DNA of 64,000 nt from CBDDKU01 sp965230375 (lineage in GTDB: Bacteria > Bacteroidota > Bacteroidia > Flavobacteriales_D > Cryomorphaceae), in assembly GCA_965230375.1 (NCBI GenBank), contig CBDDKU010000026.1, positions 62,001 to 126,000 on the forward strand, in the 5' to 3' direction. Each line of letters opens with the position of its first letter. Position 1 is the stretch's first letter. The position numbers and the translations under genes are program-made. Positions 35,834 through 44,145 of this stretch are shown piece after piece. The notes under the pieces are model-generated. The model did no database searches, had not been told where the DNA came from, and saw nothing but the letters and a program-made list of their open reading frames with translations.

Positions 35834-36596
35834 ATTTTCTGCACAGGTATATTATTTCTTCGTCTTGTAGCCTATACTTAGCTCTAAGTTCTTTTGGTAT
35901 TGAATTCACAAAATCAACAGACTCGACATTAAATCCTGCCTTCTTTAGCACTTCCGGATAATTCTTCCCATAGAGTCTGACGTGATCTTTCTGCCAAAAC
36001 TCGCGTTCGCGCTCTTCCGGAGAAGTTATTGAAGGGTCTTCGTAAGTTTCGCTCCGCGTATAATCAATAGGAACTTGCATGATGGCCCACCCACCAGGCT
36101 TCAAAACTCTGTATAGTTCTTTCATACATTGATGATCATCTGCAACATGCTCCATAACATGGTTGCAAATCACAATATCATAGGTATTGTCATCAAAAGG
36201 GACTTGGTGAAGGTCGAAATGATATTTAGCTAACGGAGATTCCAAATCTCCCGTATCATACTCAATATTGTCGAGCTTTAAAAACCGACCGTGAAAGCAC
36301 TGCTCTGGAGCAATATGCAATAGTTTGTGATTGGCCGAAAAGAAATCAGTTCTTTCCTTGAGAAACAACCAAAGTAAACGATGTCTCTCCAAAGACAAGC
36401 AATGCGGGCAAAGTACATTATCGCGAAGTGCCACATTTGAGCCATAAGATAAAAACTTGCTAAACGACCGATCGCAAACCGGGCATTTCACTTGATCACC
36501 TCTGTACATCAGTGGCGCAATCTTCCTAAAGACATAGCTCGCCTTGATGAGCAAAGGCCTTGGCAAATTTTGAAGGGCAAATCGGTATAAACTCAT
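35832..36596 (-). CDS. Class I SAM-dependent methyltransferase with N-terminal zinc-ribbon-like motif
   Basis: The 254-residue protein begins with about 35 basic and hydrophobic residues, then two CxxC pairs, CPVC (about 38-41) and CPHC (about 64-67), that could bind zinc. A Methyltransf_11-type domain follows, with YDIVICNHVMEHVADDHQ and LYRVLKPGGWAIMQVPID. The first motif, normally DxGxG, is replaced by LLHIAPEQC. Relatives occur in glycan and lipid clusters, but the substrate cannot be inferred; no such cluster is here. Nothing else nearby suggests its role. Confidence 0.8.
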   Translation of the reverse strand: MSLYRFALQNLPRPLLIKASYVFRKIAPLMYRGDQVKCPVCDRSFSKFLSYGSNVALRDNVLCPHCLSLERHRLLWLFLKERTDFFSANHKLLHIAPEQCFHGRFLKLDNIEYDTGDLESPLAKYHFDLHQVPFDDNTYDIVICNHVMEHVADDHQCMKELYRVLKPGGWAIMQVPIDYTRSETYEDPSITSPEEREREFWQKDHVRLYGKNYPEVLKKAGFNVESVDFVNSIPKELRAKYRLQDEEIIYLCRK

Positions 36597-36643
36597 TACT
36601 TAAAACTTGAACCAAATGTAGGTATTTTGCGTACAGAGTAAAC

Positions 36644-36672
36644 TTGGGAAATTTCCCGTTTCACTATCTTTA
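36644..36672 (+). promoter_or_regulatory. Probable promoter for the secreted acidic protein and histidine kinase
   Basis: TTG (36644-36646), an 18-base spacer and TATCTTTA (36665-36672) match the TTG / TAnnTTTG consensus at all but the last base, 19 bases before the ATG at 36692. Confidence 0.5.
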
Positions 36673-36691
36673 CGAAAACTCAAAAATCATT

Positions 36692-37168
36692 ATGACAAAG
36701 TCAACCCTATTTAAATCATTCCTAATTCTTTTCGGACTCGTATTCTGTTTCTCACAAGCCGACGCACAGACGACCATCTCGAGTAAAAAAAAGAAGAGCG
36801 AAAAATCAGCCAAAATTTCGAATAAATCGACTGGAGACGAAATGAGTTCGGAGAATACCGATGAAGAAAACGAAGAAGAAGATGAAGTGATTCGTTGGGA
36901 TTACGTAATAGTAATGCTTCAAAGCCGTGGAACAGGTTATGTACCACAGTTTGAGCGCTCATCTGATAAGGCAAGTTTTGCTTCTACCGATGTTCAAGTG
37001 GTAGGTGCCATGAAAAAAGCTGATGCGGGTGGATTGAGTTTTTCAACCGAATTGGACTTTATCAACTTCATGGCTGACATGGATTTTGAACTCATCTCTG
37101 TTATTCCTGTTACAGAAGGCAAATCGACTGCCACGAAGTACTATCTTAGAAAGAGAAAAGAAGACTAA
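36692..37168 (+). CDS. Secreted protein of unknown function with charged linker
   Basis: The 158-residue protein has a signal peptide (MTKSTLFKSFLILFGLVFCF... SQADAQ), a Lys/Ser-rich stretch (KKKKSEKSAK, about 31-40), a Glu/Asp-rich stretch (about 53-68), and a compact C-terminal half of about 85 residues beginning IRWDYVIVMLQSRGTGYV and ending TKYYLRKRKED. I recognise no family for the C-terminal part, which looks like a small alpha/beta domain. The ATG at 36692 is chosen from the signal peptide and the promoter. It precedes a histidine kinase by 12 bases and may be a periplasmic partner for it (inference). Confidence 0.7.
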   Translation: MTKSTLFKSFLILFGLVFCFSQADAQTTISSKKKKSEKSAKISNKSTGDEMSSENTDEENEEEDEVIRWDYVIVMLQSRGTGYVPQFERSSDKASFASTDVQVVGAMKKADAGGLSFSTELDFINFMADMDFELISVIPVTEGKSTATKYYLRKRKED

Positions 37169-37180
37169 TTCAGCATTTAG

Positions 37181-38089
37181 ATGGATTTGAATAAAGCAGA
37201 TAGAAGAGTGTTAATCCTCTTTTATCTGCTTATTTTTTATATCGTTCTTCAGTTTGTTTGGTGGGCATACACACTCCTCAGCCTAATGAAGCAACTCTAT
37301 GGAGACAGCGAAGTATTCACCACGAAAATTTGGATGGTTCTAGGTGAAGGCGCTGTGTTTATTGTTTTTTTACTGGCGGGTGCCTACATCATGCAGCGCT
37401 CTATCCGTAAGGAAATGACCTTGGTAAGACAGCAGCGAAACTTTCTTCTTTCCATCACACACGAACTCAAAACGCCAATAGCGGCCATAAAGCTCTGTCT
37501 TGAGACCCTTTCAAAAAGGAAGGATCTGGATGAAGACCAACGAGAACCGCTGCAGCGAAACGCCTTGCAAAGCACAGATAGGTTACACAACCTTATTGAC
37601 AAGGTATTACTCGCCACTCGAATAGAGAATAGCAGTCTTGAAAGCGGGGAAATTTGTCCAGAGATTGACATATCTCAAATTTCGAATGAAATAATCGAGC
37701 AGTTTCAGATTACCCATCCAACCGCTCAGTTTATTACTGAAATAGAATCGAACGTTAATCTAAAAGTTGATTCAACTCATTTTGAAAGCATCATTGGAAA
37801 TTTGATTGAGAATGCCATTAAGTACGGAAACGGACGAGTGGAAATTAAGCTTTCAAAAACACGAGACAGTGTTGAGTTTAAGGTCTCAGATAATGGACCA
37901 GGAATTTCGAATGAAGACAGGAAACAAGTCTTCAAGAAGTTTTACCGCATTGGAAATGAAGAGACGCGTACCCAAAAGGGTACTGGCCTTGGTTTGTATA
38001 TCGTCTCTAAACTGGTTTCTCTCTATAACGGATCTATTCGAATAACCAATAATGAACCGACTGGAACTAGGTTTGAAGTGAAGTTCTAG
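37181..38089 (+). CDS. Sensor histidine kinase, orphan
   Basis: The 302-residue protein has two membrane helices (about 10-34 and 50-70) enclosing only about 15 periplasmic residues, then HisKA with the phospho-acceptor in SITHELKTPIAAIK (His near 92) and an HATPase domain with N box NLIENAIKYGNG, G1 SDNGPGIS, F box FKKFYRIG and G2 GTGLGLYIVSKL. The kinase is complete. No response regulator is adjacent, and the gene is followed by convergent genes. With such a small sensor loop it may sense via the membrane or via the secreted protein encoded just upstream. Confidence 0.93.
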   Translation: MDLNKADRRVLILFYLLIFYIVLQFVWWAYTLLSLMKQLYGDSEVFTTKIWMVLGEGAVFIVFLLAGAYIMQRSIRKEMTLVRQQRNFLLSITHELKTPIAAIKLCLETLSKRKDLDEDQREPLQRNALQSTDRLHNLIDKVLLATRIENSSLESGEICPEIDISQISNEIIEQFQITHPTAQFITEIESNVNLKVDSTHFESIIGNLIENAIKYGNGRVEIKLSKTRDSVEFKVSDNGPGISNEDRKQVFKKFYRIGNEETRTQKGTGLGLYIVSKLVSLYNGSIRITNNEPTGTRFEVKF

Positions 38090-38115
38090 TTCACTATTCA
38101 GGAAAAACCTAAAGC

Positions 38116-38640
38116 TTAAAAATAGATGTTCGCCACGAGTAAGGTGGCTGTATTGAGATTTGTACTCCCTGGGTTTCCAAATCGTTGAGAGTTTTCGTCT
38201 GAAAAGGTCGCGTTTAGACCCATTTCTATTGCAAAACTGAAATTTTTGGAAACAAAATATTCCCCTCCGAAATTTAAGATTGCACCGAAATCTGTAACCA
38301 TCTCAGAGTTTGTATCATCAGATTCAGCCGCTTTGGAAAAAAAGGCGACTATACCGGGTTTAATATACGGCCTGATTCTCCCTTCTTTGAAGTAAGTACG
38401 CAACGCCATCCCCACGCCGATATCAGTTCCGATGGTTCCAGCTATACTTGCACTTAGAGATGGCACCACCGCCGATTTCTTTCCCACCCAAATAGGAATG
38501 GCCATACTTAGTTCGCCAGATCGGAAGCTGGCACTCAGACCAACACCCTCCATATTCGTAAATTCCGATCCATCATTGGTTTGTGCGAAACTGAATGATG
38601 TGATAAAAAAGAAAATTGCAATAACTAGTGTATATCTCAT
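38116..38640 (-). CDS. Small outer-membrane beta-barrel protein
   Basis: The 174-residue protein has a signal peptide (ITSFSFAQ, cleavage about residue 19) followed by alternating strands and glycine-rich turns and ends in Phe (LLVANIYF), as expected of an eight-stranded OmpA/OprF-like barrel. It contains ISGTIGTDIGVGMALRTYF-like and FVSKNFSFAIEMGLNATF strands. Function unknown. The upstream lipoprotein gene ends two bases before it starts. Confidence 0.78.
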   Translation of the reverse strand: MRYTLVIAIFFFITSFSFAQTNDGSEFTNMEGVGLSASFRSGELSMAIPIWVGKKSAVVPSLSASIAGTIGTDIGVGMALRTYFKEGRIRPYIKPGIVAFFSKAAESDDTNSEMVTDFGAILNFGGEYFVSKNFSFAIEMGLNATFSDENSQRFGNPGSTNLNTATLLVANIYF

Positions 38641-38642
38641 AT

Positions 38643-39164
38643 CTAAAAAGTATCAAAATCTCGTATGGCAATATTGTCGTAGTACAACTCACCATCTAGT
38701 TCTACGTAAACTCGATAGTCGGTGTGTTGATCTACAGGGAGAATAATATCTACGCGTTGGTCATTAGTTTCAATTTGAAATACGGGAGTATTTGACACCA
38801 CTTGAAAAGATCCTCCATTCTGATTCAGAGTGCTTGAAGAATGCTCACTGTAGTTCGCGGGCAAGACCCAAACTTTTTTTGACATACCTACCGGAAGGAA
38901 AATCCTACAAGAAACAGAATCCTCATGTTGGAAAGTTGAACTGCGCAAAGGGTTTGGAAACATCACAAACTCTCGATCATAAGGTGCAGTTCCATTCTTG
39001 ATGTTTGGTATGCCTACAACCCGCAAAAAATTACCATTAGAATCATATGCGTAGTACCCTGTATTGACCGGAACTGCGTAAAATGGGTGAAGGTTGGGTG
39101 AATCAACTTTTTTCTCACAGCCCAAACACAAAAGAAGTGCACATGCAATTAGAAATCTCATCAT
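38643..39164 (-). CDS. Lipoprotein of unknown function
   Basis: The 173-residue product has a lipoprotein signal with CLGC at about residues 13-16. The rest is predicted beta-rich, with FYAVPVNTGYYAYDSNGNFL and VDQHTDYRVYVELDGELYYD; I recognise no domain. It is translated just before the small barrel protein and both may sit in the outer membrane together. ATGs at 39164 and 39161 are both possible starts. Confidence 0.7.
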   Translation of the reverse strand: MMRFLIACALLLCLGCEKKVDSPNLHPFYAVPVNTGYYAYDSNGNFLRVVGIPNIKNGTAPYDREFVMFPNPLRSSTFQHEDSVSCRIFLPVGMSKKVWVLPANYSEHSSSTLNQNGGSFQVVSNTPVFQIETNDQRVDIILPVDQHTDYRVYVELDGELYYDNIAIRDFDTF

Positions 39165-39211
39165 CTCATGGATTCATTTCGGGTGAAAATAAGCATTCAT
39201 CGGAGATCACA

Positions 39212-39244
39212 AAAAAAGCCTCTCGAAGAAGTTCGAGAAGCTTT
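39212..39244 (-). terminator. Terminator of the choice-of-anchor L gene cluster
   Basis: On the minus strand AAAGCTTCTCGAA, a CTTC loop and TTCGAGAGGCTTTTTTT form a hairpin with one mismatch and a seven-T tail, 21 bases past the stop of the last gene in the cluster. Confidence 0.82.
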
Positions 39245-39264
39245 CACTACAAAATGTTATTCTA

Positions 39265-41610
39265 TTAGTTGTCGGTACTTATTATTTCAAGCGATCCCGA
39301 CTCAGTACAATCTCCATTATCAATCGAGATCACATAGAAGTATGTTCCATCTTCCAGATCTTTCCCATCAAACGGATTGTCATATGTCAACGCTGGATCT
39401 GGTGATCCTACCTCGTAATTGTCCGTTTCGTAGACGATGGTTCCCCATCTGTCGTAAACGATTAGCTGGGCCGCATCAAAAGCCTGTGCTCCTTCGATGA
39501 CGAAAACATCGTTCTTACCATCTCCATTTGGTGTCAAGATGTTTTGGAGCTTGTCTATGCTTATCACTAAGAGCGTATCTGTACCGGTTGCTTGTCCTGG
39601 AACCAATGGATTGATCAACCCTAGTCGGTGACATCTATCGGTTGCTTGAATTTGAATCACATTTAATCCGCCTTCGAGCAAGACTGATGATGACTCCGAT
39701 ACAGGTGGGAGTACAAACTCTCCAATACCTGCCGTTTGAGACCAGGTGTACTCCGTTTCACCAGCACCACCTGTTGAGAATGCTTGCAGCGCAACAGGTC
39801 CTTCTGGACAATTGTCTTCCAATGGCTCCATCCATGCCACCATCGGTTCAAAGGCGGGGTAGACTACATCAACTGTATCTCTTACAATCTCACCACAGTC
39901 ATCTGTCACTCTCAAATTGATTGAATGGTCAAAGAAATCAACATCTTCAAAAGTCTCATCATTTCCTTCAACAGCAAAATTCTTCTCCCAGATGTAGTAG
40001 TAAGGCGGTGTACCATTCATCGCGTTTGCCTCAAATAGGATTGGCTCATTAGGACAGGTAGGCTGCGAAAAGTCAACTATATTGCCTTCTAGTGGTTCAG
40101 GAATCTCGTTCGTCACCAAAATGCTGTCCATGGTAAATGGTTGAAAACCGCAAGGATCAGTAACCGAAACCGTATAGTAAGTTGCATCATTTGGCGGAAT
40201 GACTACGTTGTAGCTCGGCCCGGTGGCTGTCTGAATATTCCCATCATTATCTACCCAAGACCAATTGTACGTGTATGGTGTTATTCCATTGGAACCTTCA
40301 GCTTCTAGAAGTGCTGTCTCTCCAATACATTCTAATACTTCATCATCTGAAACAGCCAGATCTAACACATATGGGTCGACCATTGGGATCGTCGCAAAGG
40401 CCGTGTCGTATTCATCGCAGCCATTTGGAAAGATGACCATGAAAATAAGTTCTTCATTCTCACCTGGAATTCCATCCCAAAGAGTTTCTATTGAGAAGTT
40501 TAATGTATCCACACCATCAGGGAAGAAAAATAAGGTGTCGTTCTCTCCAAGAATATAGTCTTGGCCTTCAATGGCAGTTCCACCAAACTGAACAAATACT
40601 GAATCAACAGGTAGGCCTTCAGGACGAGTAAGCTCAACTCCAAAATCGCTACAACCAGCTACGACAACATCAGCATATTGCGGGTCACTTACCGTAACTC
40701 CACCAATATTTGGTTCTACATTGACAAAGACTTCTCCAAAGGCGGCAAATGAGCCCGCTTCCAAGAATACGGCTGAGTCAAAAGCTGTATCCGTGAAGCT
40801 TGCACTTCCCCCATCACCGATAGCGATCTTGATATGATATTGAGCTCCGCATTCAATATCTGCCAGCGCTGTGAGTGAAACAGTCATTCCATCGAATTGA
40901 GAGTACTCTGGAGTGGTGTCCCCAGAATAAGATGTGTAATATTCAGAGTTTTGATCCCAATCGGGGTGGAAGTCTTCGCAGTTCGAAAGAGTTCCAGAAC
41001 TTCCAACTACCCCTAAGTTTACTGTATTTATAGCTACGGGAATATCTGTACCAGGCACTATAGCGATGTTCTCTGCATTATTGGAGTATGGCCCATTGAT
41101 TCCCGGACCACTAAGGAAAAAACCGAAGGCATCATTAAATGAACTACACACGTACTCGTCATATTCTTCAGAAGCAAATACATAGTTAAATCTCAAAGAG
41201 TCGGCATTTGCCACAAAATCAAATTCTACGATCGCACAATCAGCAATTGTATTTGGAGAAATAAGTGCTTCGAGATCTGGATCATTTTGGAAGCTTGTAA
41301 ACCCTGTATTCTCTGTTGCTCCTCCCAGATCATTTGGTCCTACTGCAACATCGATAGCTCCACTAGCCATAATTAACCCTTCTGAGATAGGGATATTAGA
41401 GCTCTCACTATTGAAAGTTCCAACCTGAACATGCACCGAATCACCGGGCATACCATTGTAAGTAATATTTGTAGCTGTTACTCCTTCACCGAGAAGTATT
41501 TGATTGACCAGCTCTGTAACTGTGAGCGTGTTTTCAACCACTAATTGAGCATGAGCAACTACCGAGACTAAAAGCCCCAAACATGTTAGAAAGAGTACCT
41601 TGATATTCAT
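39265..41610 (-). CDS. Choice-of-anchor L protein with T9SS type B sorting domain (copy A)
   Basis: The 781-residue protein has a signal peptide (VVAHAQ), a choice-of-anchor L head (about 25-285) with LLGEGVTATNITYNG and FNYVFASEEYDEYVCSSFND, a Calx-beta-like segment (about 305-395), SprB/PKD-like beta domains (about 400-660) and a T9SS type B C-terminal domain starting LQNILTPNGDGKNDVF (about 690). It should be exported by SprA and kept on the cell surface or released. From about residue 285 on it is almost identical to copies B and C. Adhesion is the likely role, by family resemblance only. It is last in a four-gene leftward cluster. Confidence 0.9.
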   Translation of the reverse strand: MNIKVLFLTCLGLLVSVVAHAQLVVENTLTVTELVNQILLGEGVTATNITYNGMPGDSVHVQVGTFNSESSNIPISEGLIMASGAIDVAVGPNDLGGATENTGFTSFQNDPDLEALISPNTIADCAIVEFDFVANADSLRFNYVFASEEYDEYVCSSFNDAFGFFLSGPGINGPYSNNAENIAIVPGTDIPVAINTVNLGVVGSSGTLSNCEDFHPDWDQNSEYYTSYSGDTTPEYSQFDGMTVSLTALADIECGAQYHIKIAIGDGGSASFTDTAFDSAVFLEAGSFAAFGEVFVNVEPNIGGVTVSDPQYADVVVAGCSDFGVELTRPEGLPVDSVFVQFGGTAIEGQDYILGENDTLFFFPDGVDTLNFSIETLWDGIPGENEELIFMVIFPNGCDEYDTAFATIPMVDPYVLDLAVSDDEVLECIGETALLEAEGSNGITPYTYNWSWVDNDGNIQTATGPSYNVVIPPNDATYYTVSVTDPCGFQPFTMDSILVTNEIPEPLEGNIVDFSQPTCPNEPILFEANAMNGTPPYYYIWEKNFAVEGNDETFEDVDFFDHSINLRVTDDCGEIVRDTVDVVYPAFEPMVAWMEPLEDNCPEGPVALQAFSTGGAGETEYTWSQTAGIGEFVLPPVSESSSVLLEGGLNVIQIQATDRCHRLGLINPLVPGQATGTDTLLVISIDKLQNILTPNGDGKNDVFVIEGAQAFDAAQLIVYDRWGTIVYETDNYEVGSPDPALTYDNPFDGKDLEDGTYFYVISIDNGDCTESGSLEIISTDN

Positions 41611-41695
41611 AATTACACTTTAAGAAATTCTCAGAAGAAACACTCTGAGTAATTGAAAATGGGATTTAATGATGTTCAACAATAGTCTAGCTGAA

Positions 41696-44023
41696 CTAGT
41701 TATCAGTACTAATGATTTCAATCGATCCCGACTCCGTACAATCACCATTGTCGATGGAGATCACGTAGAAGTACGTTCCATCTTCCAAGTCTTTCCCATC
41801 AAACGGATTGTCATATGTCAACGCTGGGTCTGGTGATCCTACTTCGTAATTGTCCGTTTCGTAGACGATGGTTCCCCATCTGTCGTAAACAATTAGCTGG
41901 GCCGCATCAAAGGCATTGGCTCCTTCAATTACAAACACATCATTCTTACCATCTCCATTCGGAGTCAGAATGTTTTGAAGCTTATCTATGCTTATCACCA
42001 AGAGCGTGTCTGTGCCCGTAGCCTGACCAGGAACCAATGGATTGAACAAACCAAGTCGGTGACATCTATCGGTTGCTTGAATTTGAATCACATTTAATCC
42101 GCCTTCGAGCAAGACTGATGATGACTCCGATACTGGTGGAAGAACAAACTCACCAAGACCCGCCGTTTGAGACCAGGTGTACTCCGTTTCACCAGCACCA
42201 CCTGTTGAGAAGGCTTGCAGCGCAACAGGTCCTTCTGGACAATTGTCTTCCAATGGTTCCATCCATGCCACCATCGGTTCAAAGGCAGGGTAGACTACAT
42301 CAACTGTATCTCTTACAATCTCACCACAGTCATCTGTCACTCTCAAATTGATTGAATGGTCAAAGAAATCAACATCTTCAAAAGTCTCATCATTTCCTTC
42401 TACCGCAAAGTTCTTTTCCCAGATGTAGTAGTAAGGCGGTGTACCATTCATGGCGTTTGCCTCAAATAAGATTGGCTCATTAGGACAGGTAGGCTGCGAA
42501 AAGTCGACTATATTGCCTTCTAGTGGTTCAGGAATCTCGTTCGTCACCAAAATGCTGTCCATGGTAAATGGTTGAAAACCGCAAGGATCAGTAACCGAAA
42601 CCGTATAGTAAGTTGCATCATTTGGCGGAATGACTACGTTGTAGCTCGGCCCGGTGGCTGTCTGAATATTCCCATCATTATCTACCCAAGACCAATTGTA
42701 CGTGTATGGTGTTATTCCATTGGAACCTTCAGCTTCTAGAAGTGCTGTCTCTCCAATACATTCTAATACTTCATCATCTGAAACAGCCAGATCTAACACA
42801 TATGGGTCGACCATTGGGATCGTCGCAAAGGCCGTGTCGTATTCATCGCAGCCATTTGGAAAGATGACCATGAAAATAAGTTCTTCATTCTCACCTGGAA
42901 TTCCATCCCAAAGAGTTTCTATTGAGAAGTTTAATGTATCCACACCATCAGGGAAGAAAAATAAGGTGTCGTTCTCTCCAAGAATATAGTCTTGTCCCTC
43001 GATAGCTGTTCCTCCAAACTGAACAAAGACTGAATCAACAGGTAATCCATCAGGACGAGTAAGCTCAACTCCAAAGTCACTACATCCTGCTACGACAACG
43101 TCAGCATATTGCGGGTCACTTACCGTAACTCCACCAATATTTGGTTCTACATTGACAAAGACTTCTCCAAAGGCGGCAAATGAGCCCGCTTCGAGAAACA
43201 CAGCAGAATCAAAAATATGATCACCACCGTCACCAATCGCAAGTTTAATATGGTACTCGGCACCGCACTCAATATCAGCTAATGCTGTCATAAGGATAGT
43301 ACTTCCTTCAAATTCGTGTTGATTTGGATCTAGCCCCGGCGGGTTGTGTGTGTAATATTGGACATTATCCATCCAGTTCGGATCTAAATTTTCACAGTTT
43401 GATTCTGCACAGTCCGCTTCAGTATTGTTTACCGTGTTAATTGTAACTGGAACATCGCTGTTAGGTATCAAGGCAATATTGGCTGCACCATTTGTAAATG
43501 GGCCGCTAATGCCCGGGCCACTTAAGAAAAAACCAAAAGCATCATTTACCCCGCAACAAACGTAGTTTTCATACTCTTCAGACGCAAAAACATAATTAAA
43601 CCTTAAGGAGTCTGCATTCGCGACAAAGTCAAACTCAACAGCAGCTACGTCGTTAATTGCAATAGTATTTCCTGTCAAATCTTCAAGATCGGCATCTCCA
43701 TCTGTCGATGTAAACCCACTAGCATCGGAAGAACCATCACCCGTATTCGGACCTATTGCCACATTTACGTTACCAGAGGCCATAATAACGCCTTCGATGA
43801 TTGGCACATTGGAGTTCTCACTATTAAAATAGCCAACCTGAACATGCACAGAATCACCAGGCATACCATTATACGTGATGTTTGTTGCAGTAACCCCTTC
43901 ACCTAAGAGGACATTATTAACTAGTTCGGTTACCGTAAGCGTGTCATTAATTACAAGCTGAGCACTAGCCAATCCGGAGAAACACAGTCCTAGAAATGAG
44001 AGATAAAATATTTTGAGCTTCAT
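41696..44023 (-). CDS. Choice-of-anchor L protein with T9SS type B sorting domain (copy B)
   Basis: The 775-residue paralogue of copy A has signal peptide GLASAQ and the same layout. The head differs in many residues (for example NTGDGSSDASGFTSTDGD and YENYVCCGVNDAFGFF, with two adjacent Cys in place of one), whereas the region from SFAAFGEVFVNVEPN to the end differs from A at only a handful of residues. A 488-bp block (42507-42994) is base-for-base identical to 40076-40563 of copy A, and the whole 1.5-kb constant part aligns without gaps. Role and location as for copy A. Confidence 0.9.
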   Translation of the reverse strand: MKLKIFYLSFLGLCFSGLASAQLVINDTLTVTELVNNVLLGEGVTATNITYNGMPGDSVHVQVGYFNSENSNVPIIEGVIMASGNVNVAIGPNTGDGSSDASGFTSTDGDADLEDLTGNTIAINDVAAVEFDFVANADSLRFNYVFASEEYENYVCCGVNDAFGFFLSGPGISGPFTNGAANIALIPNSDVPVTINTVNNTEADCAESNCENLDPNWMDNVQYYTHNPPGLDPNQHEFEGSTILMTALADIECGAEYHIKLAIGDGGDHIFDSAVFLEAGSFAAFGEVFVNVEPNIGGVTVSDPQYADVVVAGCSDFGVELTRPDGLPVDSVFVQFGGTAIEGQDYILGENDTLFFFPDGVDTLNFSIETLWDGIPGENEELIFMVIFPNGCDEYDTAFATIPMVDPYVLDLAVSDDEVLECIGETALLEAEGSNGITPYTYNWSWVDNDGNIQTATGPSYNVVIPPNDATYYTVSVTDPCGFQPFTMDSILVTNEIPEPLEGNIVDFSQPTCPNEPILFEANAMNGTPPYYYIWEKNFAVEGNDETFEDVDFFDHSINLRVTDDCGEIVRDTVDVVYPAFEPMVAWMEPLEDNCPEGPVALQAFSTGGAGETEYTWSQTAGLGEFVLPPVSESSSVLLEGGLNVIQIQATDRCHRLGLFNPLVPGQATGTDTLLVISIDKLQNILTPNGDGKNDVFVIEGANAFDAAQLIVYDRWGTIVYETDNYEVGSPDPALTYDNPFDGKDLEDGTYFYVISIDNGDCTESGSIEIISTDN

Positions 44024-44145
44024 ACCTACTTAATTGATAAATGATAACTACAATAATTCAATTAGCTAGATCAATTAACCTAGCATTGTTTTATGCCATC
44101 AAGTGCCTCTAAGCAGATATATTTTGTCTTTAAAGACCTATCGGC

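Noticed and set aside
40265..42989. Identical plus-strand frames of 97 codons inside copies A and B
   Set aside because: They are antisense shadows duplicated because the underlying genes are identical there; no start context or domain supports them.
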